From Streptomyces sp. NBC_01571 (GTDB lineage Bacteria; Actinomycetota; Actinomycetes; Streptomycetales; Streptomycetaceae), in NCBI RefSeq assembly GCF_026339875.1, contig NZ_JAPEPZ010000008.1, forward strand, positions 1 through 43,378: 43,378 bases of DNA, read 5' to 3'. Both the position numbers and the translations under genes were made by a program. Position 1 is the stretch's first letter; each line of letters starts with the position of its first letter. The notes under the pieces are model-generated. The model saw only the letters and a list, made by a program, of their open reading frames with translations. It had not been told where the DNA came from and did no database searches. Shown here in pieces: positions 29,727-38,476 of the stretch.

Positions 29727-30139
29727 CGACCCGAGAGTGACGACTCATGGACGACACCACCGGCGCCCCGGGCGCCGGCCCGGAGCCTGAACCCACCCCG
29801 GCCCCGACCTCAGCTCCCGTCTCGGGCCCGGCTGCCGAGGAGCCGCTGGGCTTCGTCGCCTCCGCGCTCACCCCGATCGCCCCCGTCCACCCGGCCGGTG
29901 ACGCCGACGAGGAGAACGCCGGATCGAGCGCCGCGTTCCATGCGCAGGACGGCCAGGAGGCCGGCCAGAGCGGCGACGCGCACAGCGGGAGCGTGCTGCG
30001 CGCGCTCGCGCTGGCGGCCGTCGAACGCTGGCGCAAGGGCGCGGGAGCGAACGTCAAGGCGCTGGAAGTCGAGAAGGCCAAAGCGCAGGCGCGCCAGATC
30101 CGCACGAACCACACGATCAGTGAGAACCGGGTCGGGGGC

Positions 30140-31516
30140 CAGGGCGGCTGCAAGTTCCGGGGTGGTGAGGGTTGGCCGGGCTGTCGTCGGTTGGGGTGGA
30201 TAGCAGGGCAGGCACGGGTTTCGTGATCATTGTGGTTCCTACGCCCGATGATCACGAGGTGGCCCGTGCCTGCTGCAATATCTTCTCCGGTCCCTGCCGT
30301 GCTGATGAGGCTGGGTCCGCTGGACGCCGGTCAGGTCGCCGATCTGCGTTCCTACCTCGATGCGGTGCCCGATCCGCGCTCGCGGCGGGGCCGTTGGTAC
30401 TCACTGACCGCGATCTTGCTGGTGTGCGCCTGTGCGGCCGTGTCGGGAGCGAGGAGCATCGAGGAACTCGCCGAGTGGGGCCAGCGCGCCTCGAACGCAC
30501 TCCTGGTAGTGATCGGGATCCGGCGTCACCTGCTCGGCTGGCGACGCACTCCGTCACCGGCCACGATCGGCCGGGTGCTGGGGACCGTTGACGGTGACGC
30601 CCTGGACCGGGCGGTGGGCGCCTACCTCGCCGACCGGCACCGCGTCGCCACCGAGCCGGCCCACAGGCCATCGCCCTCGGCGTCCGGGCGGCCGTGTGTG
30701 ATCGCTGTCGACGGCAAGACACTCAAGGGATCAGCCCGTCTGACCGCGAAGCGCCGGCATCTGCTCTCCGCGGTCACCCACGCCCCGGTCGTCACCCTCG
30801 CGCAGGTGGAAGTGGGCGCGAAGACGAACGAAACCACACATTTCCAACCGCTCCTGGCACCGCTGGACCTGGCCGGCACCGTCGTCACCTTCGACGCGCT
30901 GCACTCGGTCAAGGCGAACGTCTCCTGGCTGGTCGAGACGAAGAAGGCCCACTACATCGCCGTGATCAAGACCAACCAGCCGACCGCCCACAGCCAGCTC
31001 GCGGACCTGCCGTGGCGCGATATTCCCGTCCAGCACACCGCCTCCACCACCGGGCACGGCAGGCGCGAGTCCCGCTCGATCAAGACCTGCGCCGTCCCGG
31101 ACGAACTCGGCGGGATCTCCTTCCCCACGGCCGCCTGGCCATCCGTGTCCACCGCCGCCGCAAGCAAACCGGCCAGCGCGAGACCCGGGAGAGCCTCTAC
31201 GCCGTCACCAGCCTCGACGCCCACCAGACCGGCCCCGCCGGCCTTGCCACCGCGATCCGCGGGCACTGGGGGATCGAGAACTCCTCACACCACATCAGGG
31301 ACGTCACCTTCGCCGAAGACGCCTCCACCGTCCACACCGGCACCGCACCCCGCGCCATGGCAACCCTCCGCAACCTCGCCATCGGCGTCCTGAAGACCCT
31401 CGGATCCGACAACATCGCCAAAACCACCCGAGCGATTCGAAACGAACCCGAACGAGCACTCCACATCCTGGGCATCACAACCGAACCAGACACCTACGGA
31501 ACTTGATCAAGCCCTG
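30140..31516 (+). mobile_element. ISAs1-family insertion sequence, copy 2
   Basis: The element is 1377 bp, starting CAGGGCGGCTGCAAG and ending CTTGATCAAGCCCTG. A 9-bp target duplication GTCGGGGGC flanks it (30131-30139, 31517-31525). It lies in inverse orientation to copy 1 and differs from it in very few positions (one seen near 30275). Confidence 0.93.
30230..31506 (+). CDS. ISAs1-family transposase with internal frameshift, copy 2
   Basis: The motifs are as in copy 1: VIAVDGKTLKGS, VVTFDALHS in the first frame and GHWGIENSSHHIRDVTFAED in the shifted frame. The frame change lies near 31121-31130 (TTCCCCACGG). Because both copies carry the same shift and each has its own target duplication, either the shift is tolerated by ribosomal frameshifting or a third, intact copy supplied the enzyme. 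Product about 420 aa if the frames are joined. Confidence 0.85.
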
Positions 31517-32914
31517 GTCGGGGGCACCACCACGACCAACACCCACGCTCACAAGGGCAACAAGGACGCCAAGTCGGCGAACACCCGCACGCACACCAAC
31601 GCCAGCCAGGCCAAGAGCAACCGAGACGACAAGAACGCCTCCCACCGCAGCCGGGACGACAAGAACCACCGGCAGCAGCAGGGCAAAACCAACCGCGACG
31701 ACAAAACGTCCGCGAACACGGCCGACAAGACGTCCCTGAGCAAGGACGACAAGAACCACTCGGCCAGGACCAGCGCGGCGAAGACCTCCAAGGACGACAA
31801 GAACCACGACACCGACACCAGCGGCCGGTCGGTGAAGTCCTCGAACGACTCGAAGAACACAGGCGACTTAAGGACGGCGAGCGATTCGAAGAACGCCAAG
31901 GGAGACCAGCGGACCACCACCGTCCACGACGGCGACGGCGGCGAAGCCCTCGCCCCGAACCCCAAGACCACCCCCAAGACCAGCAAGGCCACCGGGCCGC
32001 AGGACCAGGCGGCCAAGGCGTCCGGTGCGCAGGCGGGTAAGCCGGCCGGCCCGAAAGGCAAGGTGCCGGCCGACTCGAAGGACCAGACGGCCAAGCCGGG
32101 CGACTCCAAGGAGGCCGCATCCGGCGATCCGAAGGAGAAGGGGCAGCAGCCGACCGGCCCGCAGGACGCATCCGCATCGGCCGCAGCTGAGGGTCGGCCG
32201 CGTACGCAGGACGCCCGCGAGGCCGGGTTCCGCGACGGCCACCGTGCCGCGCGTGGTGTCGCTCAGGTCCGCGCTTACGTCGACGGCACCCGGGACGGCT
32301 ACGCCGACGGCACGGAGCAGGCCGCCAAGGACAAGGCCCGGCTCGATGAGGCCCACCAGGACCGCAAGGAGCAGCGCGCCGACGCCCAGCAGCGGCCCGC
32401 GCCAACCAGCAGAGACGGAGAACAGCAGCCGGTGAGTGACACAACCGTCGACACTGCCGCCCCGCTCGCGGTGAAGGGCATCGACAAGGACCGCGTCTAC
32501 CTCGGTGACGGCGCGGCCCGCGAGTCGATGACCCGCGGCGAGGTCCGCAGCCTGAAGACCTTCGAGCGGCGCCTGAAGGCCCGCTCCACGCAGATGGCCA
32601 AAGCCGCCGACGTCCTCAAGGCCCTCGTCGCCTACGAGAAGGAACAGGCGCGCCAGGCCCTCGCCCTGGCGGAGAAGGCCAGGAGCGTCAAGGGCGGCGA
32701 GAAGCTGATGCCGAAGCTCCAGCGCCTGGCCGAGGCGGCGCAGCAGGAGGCGGCGGCGGCCGAGGAGGCGCACAAGCGGGCCGTACGTGCCGCCGAGTCC
32801 GTGAAGGTGCTCCTCGCCAACGTGGAGAAGCGCGACGGCCTGATCTACAAGGCCGTCCTCGACAGTCCCGAGACGATGCCCGCCGAGATGGCGTTCTACC
32901 AGGAGGCCGCGTAA

Positions 32915-33289
32915 ATGGCCGTCAAGATCACGTACAAGCAGCTCCGCGCCGAGGTGCAGGCACTCGCGAAGAACGTCCGCAAGGGCGGTGAACAGGTCCG
33001 CCAGCGTGCCAAGGCATTGGAGGCCGCCGCGAAGGACACCGGCAAGGTTGCCGAGTCCATCGGCCGTATGGGAGTCGCTCGGGCCACCATCGCCGAGACC
33101 GCCGAGCTGGCCAAGATCATGGACGGGACGTCGAAAGCGATCCTGGCGTACTCGACCAGCACGGACACCACGGGGAAGGCCGCCGACGCGGCCGACGCCC
33201 AGGCGAAAGCCTCCCATGACGGCATCAACACGGCCGTGGGCCGCAGCCCCGACCACGCAACGGATCACCGCTGGTACCGGCAGGAATAG
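32915..33289 (+). CDS. small helical transfer-module protein
   Basis: The product is 124 aa, its ATG directly after the TAA of the split gene. It is nearly all helix (YKQLRAEVQALAKNVRKGGEQVRQRAKALEAAAKDTGKVAESIGRMGVARATIAETAELAKIMDGTSKAI), reminiscent of WXG100-type helical hairpins in size and composition, but no WXG motif is present. It lies just before the translocase gene. Function unknown. Confidence 0.6.
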   Translation: MAVKITYKQLRAEVQALAKNVRKGGEQVRQRAKALEAAAKDTGKVAESIGRMGVARATIAETAELAKIMDGTSKAILAYSTSTDTTGKAADAADAQAKASHDGINTAVGRSPDHATDHRWYRQE

Positions 33290-33391
33290 CCCGCGCCCAC
33301 GCACCAATGCGAACGGGGCGCGCTCCCTTCGCCCGGGAGCGTGCCCCGCCCATGGCCCCCATCAAGAGACCCAGGAAGGACCCTACCTCCG

Positions 33392-35611
33392 ATGAACACC
33401 GCCACCGAGCGTCGCATCGCCTACGCCACCACCGCGGCCCCCGTCGTCATCGGCGCCGGCGCTCCGCTGCTCGACTCCGGCGCGGCAGGCCTCGCCGGTC
33501 TCGTCGTCGGCGGCGCCGGGGCCTTCGCCGCCGCCAATTACATGCACCGCGTCCCGCACTCGGTCATGCAGCAGATCCCCGGAAACGACGTCATCCGCGC
33601 CCACCGCTCCACGCTCTTCCTGTCGTCGGTGACGTCCGCGGCCGCCCTCGCCGTCGGCGCGCTCGGCGGTGCCGACGGCATCGACAACCTCGCCTTCGGC
33701 ATGCTCGACTTCCCCAGCGTGCCCGCGCTGGTCTCCCTCGCCTGGTGGGGCGGCGTCGCCCTGGTCCCGCTCAAGCTCCGCGCCGTGTTCGGCTCGAAGA
33801 AGCCGGGTAAGGCCAAGGCCGCGCCCTCCACGCAGGCCACCGGCCAGCCGCTGCAAGCGTCCGGGGCCGTCGCCGGCATCTACCGCAAGTGGGCCGAGTT
33901 CATCAGCGGCCCCGAGGGAACCAACCCAGCCCAGGAACTCACCGTCCGCGCCGCGTCCGCCGACTCCTGGCGCGGCGTCATCCGCGCCCCCATGCCCCAG
34001 CCGGTCAACGTCACCCGGGAAACCGTGGGCGCCCTCTACGAGGTCCCCGCCGGCCAGGTCACCCTCACCCCCGGCACCCACCCCGGCGAGAAACTCATCA
34101 CCGTGCACCTGGTGCCGCCCCCCGAGATGGACCCGAACACCCTCGAGGGCGCGTGGCTGATGCGCGTGGCCCGCAGGAGCGGCCCCATGCCGCACACCCA
34201 CCTCGAAGACGTCCAGGACGACCCCAACACCGGCGGAAAGGCCGCGCTCGTCGTCGCCGACGAGGACATCTCCAAACTGCCCTCACCCGACCGCATGGAG
34301 CTCGCCGGCGCACTGCGCACCAACCCCCTGCTGATCTCCTACGAACCCCGGCTCAACCCCCGGCACGGCGTGATCCGCATCATGCACACCAACCCCCTCG
34401 AACAAGGACGGGCCTTCCCCGGCCCGCACGTGCTCAAGGCCAACGCCAACGGCTACGTGGTCCTCGGCCAGGGCATCAGCGGACACCCGGCCCGCGTCCA
34501 GATGGCCGACCCCCAGCTCGGCGCGCAGCACATCTGCATCTGCGGCGTCACCGGCTCCGGCAAGGGCGGCGCCGCCCAGCTCGTCGCCCTGGCCGCCCAC
34601 ACAAACGGCCACGCCGTCATCTACGCCGACCCCAAAGGCTCCAGCAACCCGGCTGTCGCAGAACTCGCCGCGCACTCCGGTACTGGCCTCGACGGCGCCC
34701 TCGGCTCCCTCCGCGTCGCCTACAACCTCCTGCAGCACCGCATCGCCGAGGGCGCGCAGAAGGGCCTGAAGAACTTCACCGCCACCCCGGAGCGCCCCCA
34801 GGTCACCGTCATCCTGGACGAGGCCTCACGGCTCCTGGGCGAGGAGTCCTCCTGCCGGAAAGAGGCGGCGTTCATCGTGGACGCCATCGCCACCCAGGGC
34901 CGCAGCATGGGCATCCAGCTCGTGCTGATCAACCAGATTCTCCAGCTCGACCAGCTCGGCGGACTCGCCTCGATCCGCGACAACGTCATCTACGGCGGCG
35001 CGCTGATCCTGCTGCGCTCCGACAGCTCCCAGAAGAACCTGGTCGACCTGCCCGACCACTTCGAGGGCTGCAACCCCGCCGACATCCCGGCCGTCTGGCG
35101 CGAGGAACGCGGGATCATCTTCGACCCCAACATGTCGGAGAACGACCCCCGCCGCACCTTCGGTCTGGGCTACATCGCCGGACCCGGCGGACACCCCGAG
35201 ATGATGCGCGTCTGGATCCTGGAAGACGCCTCCCCCCACATCGACCACGACCACATCGCCGCCCCGGCCGACATGCCCAACTGGGACGAGCGCGAGAAGC
35301 TCGCCCTCGTCTGCGTCCTGGAAGACGAGGAAGGCACCTGGTCCGTCGGCGAGATCACCGTGTCCGCCGGCCGTGAACCGTCCGCCGACGACAAAATCCT
35401 GGCCGTCCTCGCCGAGCACGCCGACCCCCTCGCACTGGAAGTCATCTACCTGGACAGGGACGCCATCGGCGAGGCCGCCCAACTGGAAGGCTCCACCTTC
35501 AACAACGCCCTCACCAGGCTCGTGAAGGCCGACAAGATCCACCGGCAGAAGAAGGACGGCAAGGAGGTCCGCGGCATGTACGGACCCGGCCCCGAACCCA
35601 TCACCGGCTGA
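33392..35611 (+). CDS. TraB/FtsK-like DNA translocase 2
   Basis: The product is 739 aa from the ATG at 33392. Residues 1-130 have hydrophobic segments (ATTAAPVVIGAGAPLLDSGAAGLAGLVVGGAGAFAAANY; SSVTSAAALAVGALGG; PALVSLAWWGGVALVPL). The motor shows GVTGSGKGG near residue 385, in which G replaces the usual S/T after GK, as in some VirD4/TraG coupling proteins. Walker B-like VTVILDEASRL is near 475, and GIQLVLINQILQLDQLGG follows. The C-terminal 100 residues form a winged-helix region (DDKILAVLAEHADPLALEVIYLDRDAIGEAAQLEGSTFNNALTRLVKADKIHRQKKDGK). It differs clearly from translocase 1. Role: pumping plasmid DNA in module 2. Confidence 0.88.
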   Translation: MNTATERRIAYATTAAPVVIGAGAPLLDSGAAGLAGLVVGGAGAFAAANYMHRVPHSVMQQIPGNDVIRAHRSTLFLSSVTSAAALAVGALGGADGIDNLAFGMLDFPSVPALVSLAWWGGVALVPLKLRAVFGSKKPGKAKAAPSTQATGQPLQASGAVAGIYRKWAEFISGPEGTNPAQELTVRAASADSWRGVIRAPMPQPVNVTRETVGALYEVPAGQVTLTPGTHPGEKLITVHLVPPPEMDPNTLEGAWLMRVARRSGPMPHTHLEDVQDDPNTGGKAALVVADEDISKLPSPDRMELAGALRTNPLLISYEPRLNPRHGVIRIMHTNPLEQGRAFPGPHVLKANANGYVVLGQGISGHPARVQMADPQLGAQHICICGVTGSGKGGAAQLVALAAHTNGHAVIYADPKGSSNPAVAELAAHSGTGLDGALGSLRVAYNLLQHRIAEGAQKGLKNFTATPERPQVTVILDEASRLLGEESSCRKEAAFIVDAIATQGRSMGIQLVLINQILQLDQLGGLASIRDNVIYGGALILLRSDSSQKNLVDLPDHFEGCNPADIPAVWREERGIIFDPNMSENDPRRTFGLGYIAGPGGHPEMMRVWILEDASPHIDHDHIAAPADMPNWDEREKLALVCVLEDEEGTWSVGEITVSAGREPSADDKILAVLAEHADPLALEVIYLDRDAIGEAAQLEGSTFNNALTRLVKADKIHRQKKDGKEVRGMYGPGPEPITG

Positions 35612-35631
35612 CCAGCGTTGCGAGTTGCCCC

Positions 35632-35661
35632 GGCCCTCCGGACCTGAACGACCGGAGGGCC
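35632..35661 (+). terminator. terminator after translocase 2
   Basis: Perfect 10-bp arms GGCCCTCCGG/CCGGAGGGCC around a 10-nt loop, 20 bp after the stop. Confidence 0.8.
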
Positions 35662-35746
35662 AGGGCGCACCGGGCAGCCGTCGCATCGGCATGAGGGCCG
35701 GCCGCCCCCCCGTCACACCCCTTCGAGTGCCCCGGGAGGAAGCCTC

Positions 35747-36523
35747 ATGACTACCACGGCCCCCAACACCGACAAGACCCCGGATGCCGCCTGCGCCACG
35801 TCGGCGGGGCCGCGCGCGTCCGGGGGAACGGCACCGTGCCGCGCTGCCGGTCGTTCACCGCGCATGGCCGACTCTGTGATCGTCACCGTGCACTACATCC
35901 CGCCCGGCGCGTCCGACACCGACAGCCTTCGTCTGGAGCTGCACGCCGAACCCGGCGCCCGCCTCACCGTCCACCTCGGCGCTCACCGTCCGCCGGCCCC
36001 GGCCTCCGCGGATATCCCCGCCCAGCCTCAACCTGCCAGCCCCGCGTCTCATCCATTACCCCAGGACTCGGACCTGCCCGGCCTGCCCGCCGACTGCGCG
36101 CCCGGCACCAGACCCGCGCTGCTCACCGACACCCAGGCCCACGCCCGCATCCGGTACGGACTGTCCCAGGGCTGGACACAACGCCGTATCGGAGAGTTCG
36201 CCGGGCGCAAGCTCGCCCTCGTCTGTGTCCCGGAAGACGAGGAAGGTAACTGGTCCGTCGGCGAGATCACCGTGTCCGCCGGCCGTGAACCGTCCGCCGA
36301 CGACAAAATCCTGGCCGTCCTCGCCGACCACGCCGACCCCCTCGCACTGGAAGTCATCTACCTCCACAAGGACGCCATCGGCGAAGCCGCCGGACTGGAA
36401 GGCTCCACCCTCAACAACGCCCTCACCAGGCTGGTGAAGGCCGACAAGATCCACCGGCAGAAGAAGGACGGCAAGGAGGTCCGCGGCATGTACGGGCCAG
36501 GCCCCGAACCCATCACCGGCTGA
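35747..36523 (+). CDS. chimeric protein carrying a duplicate of the translocase 2 tail
   Basis: The product is 258 aa with GGAGGAAG upstream. Residues 1-155 belong to the small HTH-like family seen as remnants at 607 and 40394 (MADSVIVTVHYIPPGASDTDSLRLEL; DLPGLPADCAPGTRPALLTDTQ; LSQGWTQRRIGEFAGR). After FAGR the sequence switches to KLALVCVPEDEEG and runs to the end nearly identical to the last 104 residues of translocase 2, at DNA level too (35300-35611 against 36212-36523). The result is an HTH-like head on a translocase DNA-recognition tail. It is intact and terminated, so it may be expressed. Confidence 0.85.
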   Translation: MTTTAPNTDKTPDAACATSAGPRASGGTAPCRAAGRSPRMADSVIVTVHYIPPGASDTDSLRLELHAEPGARLTVHLGAHRPPAPASADIPAQPQPASPASHPLPQDSDLPGLPADCAPGTRPALLTDTQAHARIRYGLSQGWTQRRIGEFAGRKLALVCVPEDEEGNWSVGEITVSAGREPSADDKILAVLADHADPLALEVIYLHKDAIGEAAGLEGSTLNNALTRLVKADKIHRQKKDGKEVRGMYGPGPEPITG

Positions 36524-36602
36524 CCAACCGCAAGATGGCCGGGCGCCAGCTCGGCGACGACACCAGGCCTTTCAATCGGCCGTCCACGGACCACTCGACG
36601 GC

Positions 36603-36642
36603 AACGGCCCGGCTCCGCACATTCCGGAGCCGGGCCGTTTTT
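36603..36642. terminator. strong terminator between converging genes
   Basis: Perfect 15-bp arms AACGGCCCGGCTCCG/CGGAGCCGGGCCGTT around a 7-nt loop, followed by five T residues. It separates the chimeric gene from partition locus 2. Confidence 0.92.
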
Positions 36643-36656
36643 CGTTTCCAGAGCCG

Positions 36657-37472
36657 TCAGGCCGCGGTCGACTGGGCTGACGACTTGATCTCTACCTCCA
36701 TCCCCACCGATGTCGACAGGGCCTCGATCAGCTCGCGCACCATCGTTCGCGTGCCGTCCGGGTTGCGCTCCATGGCGGCCCGGACGGCGTCCGGGCTGAG
36801 CTTCCTCGTGACCCGGTGCAGCGCCTTGTACGGGTCGGCGGACGAAGGGAGTTCCTGCTTCCCCTCGATGCTGGCGAGGTACGCAAGCACGGCCTCCTCG
36901 GTGGCCTTCTTCTTTCCGGCCGCCTCGGGAGGCAGCGCCCGGACGGCTCCCTTCACCATGTCGGACGTGACGTCCAGTCGCTTCACCTGGATCAGGGCGA
37001 GGTAGAGCAGGGCGGCAGCGTCGATGCCGTGGTCCTCGGCGAGCGACACCAGCCCCCTCGCCTGGGCGATGCCCAGCTTTTTAGAAACTACAGTTTCCAA
37101 ATCGTTCGATTTTCCGTGGACCGATTCGAACAGCTTCTCTGTGATCTTCCACGTCTTGATCAGCTGGTTCGCGTACTGCGGCGTGATGTCCCACAGCTCG
37201 TTGCAGTAGTCCTCGAAGGTCTTGTGTGTCGCCCGGTACAGCTTGCCGTCCCGGATGACCTGGAGCGCCTTGCCCGCAGCCCAGTACGCGATCCGCAGGT
37301 TCTCGAGCGCGGCCTCGCAGCGCACCAGGAGTTCGCGCTCCTGGGCGATGAGAACCGGGGTGTCGGAGAGCTGCTTCGTCGGCAGGTGATCGATGGACCG
37401 AGCCAGCGCCACCGCCGTGTCCGGCCGCCCCGGCCCCTGCGGCGCGCCGTTGATGTTGATCTGCCGCCCCAT
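36657..37472 (-). CDS. ParB-like partner, partition locus 2
   Basis: The product is 271 aa from the ATG at 37472, which overlaps the parA stop (TGATG). There is no classical ParB motif. Residues 45-110 (QERELLVRCEAALENLRIAYWAAGKALQVIRDGKLYRATHKTFEDYCNELWDITPQYANQLIKTWKITEKL) contain a helix-turn-helix in DITPQYANQLI. Helical repeats follow (AQARGLVSLAEDHGIDAAALLYLALIQVKRLDVTSDMVKGAVRAL) up to a charged end. It reads like the DNA-binding partner coded beside ParA on actinomycete plasmids; the centromere it binds is not seen. Confidence 0.75.
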   Translation of the reverse strand: MGRQININGAPQGPGRPDTAVALARSIDHLPTKQLSDTPVLIAQERELLVRCEAALENLRIAYWAAGKALQVIRDGKLYRATHKTFEDYCNELWDITPQYANQLIKTWKITEKLFESVHGKSNDLETVVSKKLGIAQARGLVSLAEDHGIDAAALLYLALIQVKRLDVTSDMVKGAVRALPPEAAGKKKATEEAVLAYLASIEGKQELPSSADPYKALHRVTRKLSPDAVRAAMERNPDGTRTMVRELIEALSTSVGMEVEIKSSAQSTAA

Positions 37473-38257
37473 CAGAGCATCTGCTCCATCGTCAGGGCGA
37501 CGCGCATGAAGTCCTCGCGGGCGTTCAGCGCGGTGCCGCTCATCTTGTACTCGGTGACGAGCGTGCCGTTCTCGTAGGCGTGCTCATGGATCGTGTACCG
37601 ACGGATCGGGTCGGCAACGCGCGGATAGTTCCGCTCGTCGATCCACTCCTTCACCTTGTTCAGTTGCCTCTCGTGTTTATCCTTGCCGGGATCGTGCATA
37701 TTGATCACGACCAGAAAAGGAATACCCCGCGGCTTAAGAACACGCTCGATCGTGAACTCGCACTCATCCCACGTAATTTTGGACGGGGTGATCGGCACGA
37801 GCGCCAAATCCGCCACCTCCAAGACCTCACGCAAAGCGTCGGCTGTACGACTCTCGCCAAGCGGGTCCGCGCCCCATTCGGCATCAGGGTCGACATCCAG
37901 AAAGCCGGGGGTATCGACGATGATGCGACGCCGCTCCGGGTCGTCCACGATGCCCGGGAGGATGCTGAGCTTGCTTTTGGTGACGACATAGTCGAACGGC
38001 AGCGCCGCCTCGCGTACGCCTGCGCACCACTTTTCCAGGGTGCCCTGGACGTCGATGCCGGCCGCGACGACGGGGGAGCCCTCGGACTCGTCTGCGTTGG
38101 ACATCACTGCCGACCTGCCAGCACAGGCGGCCGTGTTCACCGCGATCGTGGACTTGCCCGCGCCGCCTTTCTGCTGAATGACGACGATCACCTTCCCCGA
38201 CCGCCCGGCGCGTGCCGTGGTGTCGGTGGCACGTTGCACGCCTGTTGATGTGGTCAT
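37472..38257 (-). CDS. parA: ParA ATPase, partition locus 2
   Basis: The product is 261 aa. Walker A QKGGAGKST (near residues 29-37) is canonical for ParA, as are RRRIIVDTPGFLDVD (switch II/Walker B) and ADLALVPITPSKITWDECEFTIERVL (strand 5 region), then IPFLVVINMHDPGKDKHERQLNKV. ParA dimers bind nucleoid DNA nonspecifically and move plasmid copies through ParB-stimulated ATP hydrolysis. The downstream gene is coupled by TGATG. Compared with the ATPase at 2708-3385 this one has an intact P-loop. Confidence 0.9.
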   Translation of the reverse strand: MTTSTGVQRATDTTARAGRSGKVIVVIQQKGGAGKSTIAVNTAACAGRSAVMSNADESEGSPVVAAGIDVQGTLEKWCAGVREAALPFDYVVTKSKLSILPGIVDDPERRRIIVDTPGFLDVDPDAEWGADPLGESRTADALREVLEVADLALVPITPSKITWDECEFTIERVLKPRGIPFLVVINMHDPGKDKHERQLNKVKEWIDERNYPRVADPIRRYTIHEHAYENGTLVTEYKMSGTALNAREDFMRVALTMEQML

Positions 38258-38476
38258 CCGGTGGCCTCTCAGTCGTCCGTTGATTTCACCGCCCAGTGCG
38301 GCTACTCGGACGCGGCACAGCTTGCCAGAAGGCCAAGATCACACGTCGACACCCGCCAGGAGCGCGTCGGGGCGACCGGGCGCCCCTACCGTGCCTGCAC
38401 GCGCGTCGGCGGGCCCGCGCGCGGATCGCGGATCGGAGCGGTGCTGTCCCGGCGGGTCTGAGGGGTGCTGTGGGGC

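Larger units (their letters stand above)
29747..32914 (+). pseudogene. 593-codon low-complexity transfer gene split by ISAs1
   Basis: Removing the IS and one target duplication joins 29747-30139 and 31526-32914 in a single frame of 594 codons (593 aa). The N-terminal part is acidic and Pro/Ala-rich, with a helix (VLRALALAAVERWRKGAGANVKALEVEKAKAQARQ). The middle is Lys/Asp/Asn/Ser-rich with DDKN repeats. The last 220 residues are helical (EARQDAREAGFRDGHRAAR-type and coiled coil ALAEKARSVKGGEKLMPKLQRLAEAAQQEAAAAEEAHKRAVRAAE). A GTG at 31832 could start a 360-aa C-terminal product. The insertion may weaken this step of transfer. Confidence 0.85.

Noticed and set aside
31868..33307. A 479-codon open frame on the minus strand
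   Set aside because: It runs antisense to the split transfer gene and the next gene, whose ribosome sites, frame continuity across the IS and composition are convincing.
33889..35376. A 495-codon frame overlapping translocase 2
   Set aside because: It is a +1 frame of the translocase gene, rich in Arg/Pro/His and without domains.
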